A stretch of DNA of 54,437 bases, from positions 1 through 54,437 of the forward strand of contig NZ_JAETXJ010000013.1 of assembly GCF_022508225.1 (NCBI RefSeq), written 5' to 3'. A program made the translations under genes and the position numbers. The notes below the pieces were generated by a model. The model was given only the letters and a program-made list of their open reading frames with translations. It was not told where the DNA came from and ran no database searches. The stretch comes from Desulfovibrio sp. UIB00. Lineage in GTDB: Bacteria; Desulfobacterota; Desulfovibrionia; Desulfovibrionales; Desulfovibrionaceae. The first letter of the stretch is position 1; each line of letters begins with the position of its first letter. Shown piece after piece: positions 8,309 through 16,300 of the stretch.

Positions 8309-9630
8309 GCATCCTTTTTGCGGAAAATTCTGAACTGCCGCTCACCGATTTCATTACGAAGAACCATATCTTCAATGCCTTCATCAGCGCTGCTGGCGTT
8401 GCACAGGATTGCTATTTTTCCCACATGGTCGCTGTTCAGCATTGCAACGGCATCATTAAAGCGTTCCAGCGGAAAGGCGCTGCTCAGTTCTGGCATAATC
8501 ACGCCCCGGCAGATCAGGTCGTTTGCCCGCGCGGCCTCATTCCAGGAAGCGCAGTGCGAACCAATGATACGTTTGCCATACATCCACAGGTATCTGTTAT
8601 CGTAAAGATGCTCGTAACCCGTTGTTGACCCGCAGGTCACAATGCGCCCCCGGTTAGCCGCCACCAGAACGCTGGCGTAAAAGGTTGCGCGCCCGGGATG
8701 TTCAAAAACCACATCTGGCGCCCTCCCCTGGTTTGCCTGCAAAACATCCCGGCGAAAGCGAACCAGCCTGCGCATGTTTGGGGTACCGTCAGCGTTCACA
8801 AAGTTGTTTTCCGCATTGGGCCGCACAATCACCGCCGTGCAGCCGAGAGCGCGCACAAGTTCGGCCTTCTCCTCCGTTGAGACAATGCCGATGGGCGTTG
8901 CGCCAGCCCGCAGCGCATACTGTACCGCCATGCTGCCTATGCCGCCGCTGGCCCCCCAAACAAGAACGCTTTCGCCAATCTTGATCTGGGCGCCGTTGGG
9001 AGAAACCAGCATACGGTACACGGTGGAGTTCCCTCCGGTCAGCACTGCGGCTTCTGCCCATGAAAGATGTTTGGGTTTGGGAAGCACCTGCGTGGCGCGT
9101 ATGAGGCAATAGTCCGCAAAAGCGCCAAAATTGGTTTCATAGCCCCAAATGCGGCTCTTTTCATCGTACAGGTAATCCTCAATGGCCTGTGGGGATTGGT
9201 GATCAAAAACCACAGGAAAAACCACGATATTATCGCCGGGCTGGCAGTTTTTTACGCCATCGCCAACGCTGACAACAACACCAGCCCCATCGCTGCCCAT
9301 GATTTGGTAATCTAGGTTGTGGCGCACGGCATCAGGATCAAGCTTGGCGAATCTTCCCAGCCGGTCAAACGTGCTGACAGGGTGTCTGCGCAGCGCCCAA
9401 AGAGTATTGTAGTTCATTGCGCCAGCCATAACCTTGACCAGCACCTCGCCCGGACCGGGCTTGGGAACAGGAACGTCAAGTTCAACATGGATTGCGGCTC
9501 TCAGCCTTTCATCCTCATCCGCAATGGACATTAATTTTTCATCTTCCGCCTTGTAGAGCACCACAGCGCGCATTGTTGCGGGCGCTTCATGGCGGTAAAC
9601 AGATTGCGTTTCAGCCTGCAAGCTACTCAT
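8305..9630 (-). CDS. Crotonyl-CoA carboxylase/reductase homologue (extender-unit enzyme)
   Basis: This 441-residue medium-chain dehydrogenase/reductase belongs to the crotonyl-CoA carboxylase/reductase subgroup, not to ordinary zinc alcohol dehydrogenases. It has the long N-terminus (MRAVVLYKAEDE), the dinucleotide loop VLVWGASGGIG (226-232) and the CCR blocks RIWGYETNFGAFADY (160-174), VVFEHPGRATF and YLWMYGKRIIGSH (347-359). Residues matching the CO2 pocket of known CCRs seem kept: the Asn of NYN (73-75), Tyr164-Glu165 and His359. Such enzymes reductively carboxylate enoyl-CoAs to alkylmalonyl-CoA PKS extenders. It overlaps both neighbours by 4 bp. Yersiniabactin and pyochelin loci lack it. 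A simple quinone-oxidoreductase role is the alternative. Confidence 0.8.
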   Translation of the reverse strand: MSSLQAETQSVYRHEAPATMRAVVLYKAEDEKLMSIADEDERLRAAIHVELDVPVPKPGPGEVLVKVMAGAMNYNTLWALRRHPVSTFDRLGRFAKLDPDAVRHNLDYQIMGSDGAGVVVSVGDGVKNCQPGDNIVVFPVVFDHQSPQAIEDYLYDEKSRIWGYETNFGAFADYCLIRATQVLPKPKHLSWAEAAVLTGGNSTVYRMLVSPNGAQIKIGESVLVWGASGGIGSMAVQYALRAGATPIGIVSTEEKAELVRALGCTAVIVRPNAENNFVNADGTPNMRRLVRFRRDVLQANQGRAPDVVFEHPGRATFYASVLVAANRGRIVTCGSTTGYEHLYDNRYLWMYGKRIIGSHCASWNEAARANDLICRGVIMPELSSAFPLERFNDAVAMLNSDHVGKIAILCNASSADEGIEDMVLRNEIGERQFRIFRKKDA

Positions 9631-10388
9631 TCCAGCGCTCCTTCATTCAATTTTGTCAGGCAGTCAAAAGTGCTGGACATCACCAGCTCCGCATGTGTCT
9701 GAATAAAAAAATGTCCGCCCGGTATATGCCGCAGTTCCCATGCAGAAGCCGCAAAGCGCTTCCACTCGCGCACCACCGGTTGTGGAACCACGGTGTCATC
9801 CATACCGGCAAAGGCCACAATGGGAACATGGATGGAACGCACTGGTTTTGGAGCCCAGCTTTCAAGCAGGGCGTAGTCCGCACGAAGAATGGGCTCGAAT
9901 ATTTCCATCAGTTCCTCATGCTCCATGACTTCGCGCGGGATGCCCCCATTGCTGAAAATGAACGATCTGAACGCATCTGTTGGCAAATCGCTGCACGGAG
10001 GCCACCAGTGCTTGTGCGCAGGTTCCGAGGCGCTGATAAAAAGGCACTGCGGCAAAGGCATGTTTTCCTCCTGAAGCCGAATGGCCCATTCAGCGGCAAT
10101 GGTGCCGCCCATGGAATGCCCGAAAAACGCAAATCGCTGACCCAGCCAGGGGCTGGACGCATGCAGCAGCCCATCCAGTACCGATTCCATGTCCGACAGG
10201 AGCGGCTCATTCATGCGCGTGCCGTGCCCGGGCAGCTGCACCCGGCAAATGGCTGTGCCCTGCGGCGCATTTTCCTGCCACTGCCGAAAAACAGCCGCCT
10301 GCCCTCCTGCAAAGTGCAGGCAGAAAAGAATCAGGTCATCCGGGTCCGGCAAACGATCAAAGATAAGCCAGGGGCTCAACTCAGACAT
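9627..10388 (-). CDS. Type II thioesterase (YbtT/PchC-like)
   Basis: This 253-residue alpha/beta hydrolase is of the editing-thioesterase family that clears misprimed carrier proteins in NRPS/PKS systems. The nucleophile elbow is GHSMGG (Ser92). An Asp (AGMDDTVVP) and His (GGHFFIQTH) complete the triad, and the N-terminal LHFAGGQAAVF and QLPGHG motifs are typical. The longer ORF starts inside the upstream synthase, but MSELSPW at 10388 overlaps the synthase stop by only 8 bp and is the likely start. It is followed by a 4-bp overlap with the CCR homologue. Confidence 0.9.
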   Translation of the reverse strand: MSELSPWLIFDRLPDPDDLILFCLHFAGGQAAVFRQWQENAPQGTAICRVQLPGHGTRMNEPLLSDMESVLDGLLHASSPWLGQRFAFFGHSMGGTIAAEWAIRLQEENMPLPQCLFISASEPAHKHWWPPCSDLPTDAFRSFIFSNGGIPREVMEHEELMEIFEPILRADYALLESWAPKPVRSIHVPIVAFAGMDDTVVPQPVVREWKRFAASAWELRHIPGGHFFIQTHAELVMSSTFDCLTKLNEGALE

Positions 10389-13300
10389 GCTGCGCCTCCC
10401 CCGCTGTTTCAAACCAGTCGACAAATTCTCCAAGCCACACCAGAAGCTGTTTGCGCTTCAGGCAGTCGGCGTGTGTTCCGGGTGAGGGAATTTTGTGGAG
10501 CAGGCCTGCCCTGTTACGCCAGAACTCAAAACCCTGCCCCTGCCCCACTATTTCCTGACTTTCCACAAAGGCGCTGGGCACGGCGGTTTTTTTATACTCC
10601 GCGCCCTCAAGCAAGGCGCACAGGCCGCCAAGGTTTTCCAGCAGTTCAGGCGAGGAATGTCCGGCCATACCCAGCACAATTCCTTCCAACATTGAAGTAT
10701 TGTTGTGGATGCCGGGCGGAAGGGGCATGCAGTCAATCAAAACAAGCCTGTCCACCACGCGCCCCATTTCCTGCAGGTGTTCCGCCACCAGCCAGGCAAG
10801 CAGGCCCCCTGCGCAATACCCCGCCACCCGGAGCGGGCCTTGCGGTTGTGCAAGTGAGATATGGCGGCACAACCGCGCAACAGCTGTTTCAAGGGTGTCA
10901 CTTTTCATGGGCATCACGGATACTGTTTTCACGCTTCCCAGAGGCCAGTAGCGTGCAAGATCATGGAAACTGCTTCCATCCGTCACCGCATCGCCGAGGC
11001 AGAACAGCACTTCTGAAGATGCTGACGAGCGCAGAGTGCCCACATCCGGCAACAAACGCTCGTCCAGACAATTGGCCATTTCGTTCACCACGGGGTGATC
11101 AAACACTGTCTGCAAAGGCAGTTTCAGACCGTACCTTTTTTTGACGAGCGCCTCGGCTCTTACCGCGCCAAGAGAATCCGCGCCCAGGGCAAAAACATTG
11201 TCCGCAGGGGCAACTGGCACGCCCAGCACCTCTCGCCAGACATCGCAGAGCATTGCCTCGGAAGAAGAATACGAGGAAGTTGAATAAGGTACGGCGCCCT
11301 GCGCACGGGCAACCGCCTGCCCGGCGAGTTCAGCAAGCGCGCGCCGGTCTATTTTTCCATTGGAGGTGAGGGGCATTCGATCAACAACCCTGATAAGCGC
11401 GGGCACCATGTACCGGGGAAGTGTTTCCCCAAGCGCCTTTTGCAGAACCTCCGCAGTTGGTGCGCTGGACGTATTGGCTGGAACCACAAAAGCTGCCAGT
11501 TGCCCTGCCCCTGCCAGCACAGCCGCGCAGAGCGCCACATCCGGCAGGGTGGCCAGAGCGGCCTCCACATCGCCAAGTTCTATGCGGAATCCGCCCACTT
11601 TAACCTGCGTGTCCAGACGGCCAAGAAACTCGATAGCTCCATCGGCATGCCTGACGCCCATATCGCCTGTTTTATAGAGCCGCTCTCCGCCTGACGGCGA
11701 ATGGACGAACCGCGCGGCTGTGAGCTCCGGATTATGCAGATACCCAAGGGCCAGCGCTGCGCCGCCGATATACAGTTCCCCAGCCACATGTTCCGGGCAT
11801 ATACGCATATCCTCATGCCGCACCTGAAAACTCTGCCCGGCAAGGGCCTTGCCGTATGGGATGCTCTGCCAGCCCGGCTGCGGATCGTCTGGAGCCATTT
11901 CGTGGCAGATTGACCAGATGCCAGCCTCTGTGGCTCCTCCCAGGCTCACCATATGCGTTGTCGGAAACTGCTTCGCGCTTTCGGCAGGCAGGCTCACAGG
12001 GATGTTGTCGCCGCTCAAAAAGGCCAATCTCGGTGGTGTTTGGGGTATTTCGCCAGATTCAAGCAGCATCTGCCAGAACATGGGTACGGAATTCCATACA
12101 GTGACACCGTGCTGTTCCATGAGCGCCCGCCATACATCCGGACGGCGGATGGTGGATTCACGGAGCATGACAACTCCCCCGCCAGCAGCCCATATACCAA
12201 AGAAATCGTACACGGAGAGGTCAAAGGTCAGTGCCGACAGGGCAAGCACCCGGTCGCGCTCCGTGACGCAAAACCGCCTGTTGATTTCATCAATGGTCAC
12301 CATGGCGGCAGCATGGCTCATCATGACGCCCTTGGGCACTCCCGTGGTGCCCGATGTAAATATGACGTATGCCAGCGAGCCGGGATCCGTGCGCAACAGC
12401 GCATCCAGCGCCATGGGTTGGCCGCAATTTTCCGCAACGAGATCAAGAACGGGGCAAAGGGGCAGGCTATTCCAGTTTGCCTCATCCTCGCCCATCAAGG
12501 ACACGACGCAAGCGGGCCTTGCTTCGTCAAGCACGGCCTTACGGCGCGGCAACGGCCAATCGGGGTCAATGGGAACATAGGCCGCACCGGCAAAAAGCAC
12601 GGCCAGCACCGCCACTGCCTGCTGATGCCCTCTTGGCAAGGCCACGGCCACGAGAGGAATTTCGTGACTATTTGGAGTAATCAGGGCGGCAATCCTCCCC
12701 GCCAGCGTGACTGCTTCCCTGAAAAGTTCGCCGTAGGTCATCACCCTGTCTGCATCAACAACAGCCGTGCGGTTAGGATATTGAGCGGCATTGCGAACAA
12801 ATCCGGCATGCAGCAATTGCGCTTTTTCCTTCAGCGGCAAAGGCTGCTCAACCTTCACCTCGAACTCTGCGGGAACATCGGCCATCCAGGCAGCATCGTC
12901 TTTGGCCAGTCGTTCAAGCGTACCGCAATAGGCCGCAAACATGCTGGCTATCATTCCAGCCGGGAACAGTTCTTCCACCACATCCCAGTAAATGCTCAGC
13001 GTTCCATCACGGTCATGCACATGGTTGTCTATCCAGACCTGTGGTGTTTGGCTGATATTAAAAACTTCCCGCCCGAGAGAAGAAAATCCCTCGATGGACG
13101 ATGCAAAACCTGTATCCGCCTTTTTTGCGAGGCCAAAGGTGCTGGTAAAAACAACAGGCATCCGCACTGACCGTGAGGAAGCTCCGTCACGTATTTTACG
13201 GCGCATGACCTCAACGCCGCTGACCTGGCAATATTTCAGCCCGTCAAAAACACGCTGCTGCACAGCCTTGACTTTGTCGGCAAAGGGCATACCCCGGCCT

Positions 13301-16300
13301 GTTTCGCAACGCACCAGTATACTTGATGTAAACTCGCCAAGCACATTGTTTACAGCGCGGTGGAACGGCAGACGGGTGAAGACAGGGGCGTTGACCGTCA
13401 AACTGGAAGACCGGCTCCAAAGGCCCAGAACATCAGCATAGGCCGTAAGCAGCACAGAAGAAAATGTTACCCCATGCCGCCCTGCGGCAACTTTGAGAGC
13501 TTGCCACAAGTCTGGAGCCATACGGTAGTCGTGCCTGGCAAACCTGGGTTTTTCTATGCATTCTGGCTGTTTTGCCAGCGGCAGTTCCGGGGCTGGAGGC
13601 AGCAGTTTTGCCTCCGCATCCCAGTAGGCTTCTGCCTGTTGGTAGGCTTCTGTTTTACGGTAACGTTCAAGCGCGGAAATATAGTCACGGAATGAAATTT
13701 CTTCCGGCGGCAGGGGGTGATCCGGATTATGGTACAAAGCCGCCCACTCTGCCAGAAGGATACTGATGCTCCTGCCATCCATCACCACATTGTCCATAAG
13801 CACATGCAAACGCCGCATGCTGCCGGAAAGCAACGAAACCTCCACATCAAACAGAGGCCACAGCATGGGATCGTGCACCTTGTGCGAAAGCCTGCCGCGT
13901 ATGCCCGCCAGCGCTTCATTCCGCTCAGCGTCAGTCAGGCCCGTCAGGTCATGCGCCGCAATACTGAAATCCGGCGCATGTTCAAGCACGCGCTGCAAGC
14001 CGTCCTCGCCAATAACGGTTCTCAGGGTGTCGTGCCGGGCTATCAGACGTAGCCAGGCCCTTTGCAGCCGCTCCACATCAAGATTTTCGCAGTCAAATTC
14101 GATGTATCCCTGGCAGGCGGTATTGCCCAAGGCCATTTCCTGACGGCGGCCAATCCAGTAGGCCCGCTGCACGTCCGTCAGGCTGAAAGGTTCGTACCGT
14201 TTGTGCGGCTCTGGAATAAACAGCTCTGCAAGCGGACTTGCGGTATTGCTCCCCAGTTTCAGGTCAGGCAGCAACTTGGCCGCAATGTTTTCAACCGTGA
14301 AATTCTGAAGCAGGCTGCTTGGCGAAATCTTGATATCCAGGTCTTTCTCAAGCCCATCTGTCATCTCTATGAACATCAGGGAGTCCACACCAAGATCAAA
14401 GAGGCTTGCAGTGCGGTCAACGGATTCCGCCCCTGTCTTCAGCAGTGCGGCAAAACGTTCTTTAAGCCACGCTTCCAGCATGGAGCGCCGTTCGTTTTCT
14501 CCGCTGGCGCTTCGCAGAGATGAAAGGATGTGTGACCGCTCCGCAACAGGGTTGGTCGTATTGACGCCATGTTCGGAGGGCATGACCGATTGCGCCGCAC
14601 CCCTGCTGCAAAATCGGGAAAAATAGGCAGGAACGCGCTCCCCGTACTGCCTGAGCAGACGTGACCAATCGACCTTCATCACCCCCAGATGCGCCGTATC
14701 TCTGCCAAGAACAGCGTTCAGCAGGGCCATACCTTCAGCGGGTGAAAAACCGTATAGCCCGCCGTTGCGCAGGTGGTCGGTCTGGGCAGGATCGGAAACC
14801 GTGCCGATGTCCTTCCACGCCCCCCAACTGATGGAAAGCGCGGGCAAGCCCTGATTGCGCCGCCAGAGGGCAAGTGCGTCCAGATAGGTATTGGCGGCAA
14901 CGTAATGGGGTAAGCTGTACGGCGGAGCAATGCTGACCGAGGAGGAAAAGAACACCATCCTGTCCAGCGTCAGCTTGCGCTCCTCGGAAAGGCGGTGGAG
15001 ATTCCATGCCCCAAGAACCTTTGGAGCCATAATCTGCCAGAAGGCGGGCCAGGGGTCGCGTTCATCCGCACCGCTGACGCGCTTGACCACGGCGCAATGG
15101 TATACTGCGCGTATTGCGGCCTGTGATTCCAGATGGGCAGCTGCCAGTTCAAGCGCGGAGTAGTCCGTTACGTCGGCCTGAACACAAATAAGACTTGCAC
15201 CCTGTGCGCCGCTTTTCTCTATCTCTGCAATGGCTTGCAGTTCTTCCTGGCCGGGAGCGCGACGGCTGAGCAGTGCTATGCGCAGAAAACCCTGGGAAAC
15301 CAGCTCCCTAGCCAAGGCCATTCCTATGCCGCCCAGCCCCCCCACAATAACCTGCCAGCCTGTGGTGTCTGGCGTTTTGCCGCATGGGGGAAAATCCGCA
15401 ATAACCCGGCGCTCAAGCCTTGGCACCAGCCACTGCCCCCCATCGATGGCATTGAGATCTTCAGATTCTCCGCTTTCAAGCAGGTCAAAAAGAGTGCTTA
15501 TGGTTCCGGCTGACGCATCGGCAAGATCAAACTGGCGCAGCCCCAGTTCCGGATGGCCCATGGACACAACACGGTTCATTCCCCAATAGGTGGCCTGGGC
15601 AGGATGCAGCACAGTGCGCGCGGCCCCCTTGGTCAATGTAGCCCATTGCCATTTTGTTCCGCCCAGTTCTCTGGCGGTAAACAGCGATAGCAGGTCGAGC
15701 ATTCCACCGCAAAGGCGCTCTTGCTCCGCGCAGTTTGTGCTGTGCGTTGTTTCGCTCAGGGCTCTTGCGTCAAGCACGGTGCAGAGGGCCTGCCCATCTG
15801 TCCACTCCCGCAGGTCTGCCACCGTGCATTCTGCCGGAACAAGCGTAAGCGCCAGGCCGCGTTTTTTGGCCTCTGCCGCAAACGGTGAGGCATCCTCATG
15901 GGTTGCCAACAATAGAATTCTGCCCAGCTCGGCACCATTGCCCGTAATATCCCTTGGTTCCCAAACCGTCTGATAGGTGCACCCGGCAGGAAGCACCGCT
16001 CCTGCCTTGACGTTATTGGTCAGATACCGGGCCGAAAGCACCCTGTCCGGCAGGGCCGCCTCCGCCTGATCGTCATGCGGCAAAATCTGGATATCGCCAA
16101 AGCCGCTGGCAGCGAGCACAGACTCCCATGTTTTATTGGAGGCCATGGGCTGGATGCCACGGACAGCGCAATCCTTGATATCAGGCAGCAAAAGCCCCGT
16201 GGTTATCTCACCCAAAAAATTGGCACGGGTTATCTCATACAGAAGCAGCATGCCGCCAGGGCGCAGCAGTGAGGCTGCATGCCTTACGGCAACGCTCAGG

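Noticed and set aside
9492..11144. Long plus-strand ORF (550 codons) across the thioesterase and the synthase 3' end
   Set aside because: It is antisense to well-supported genes with catalytic motifs. Its translation is low-complexity and Arg/Pro/Ala-rich, typical of a GC-rich shadow frame.
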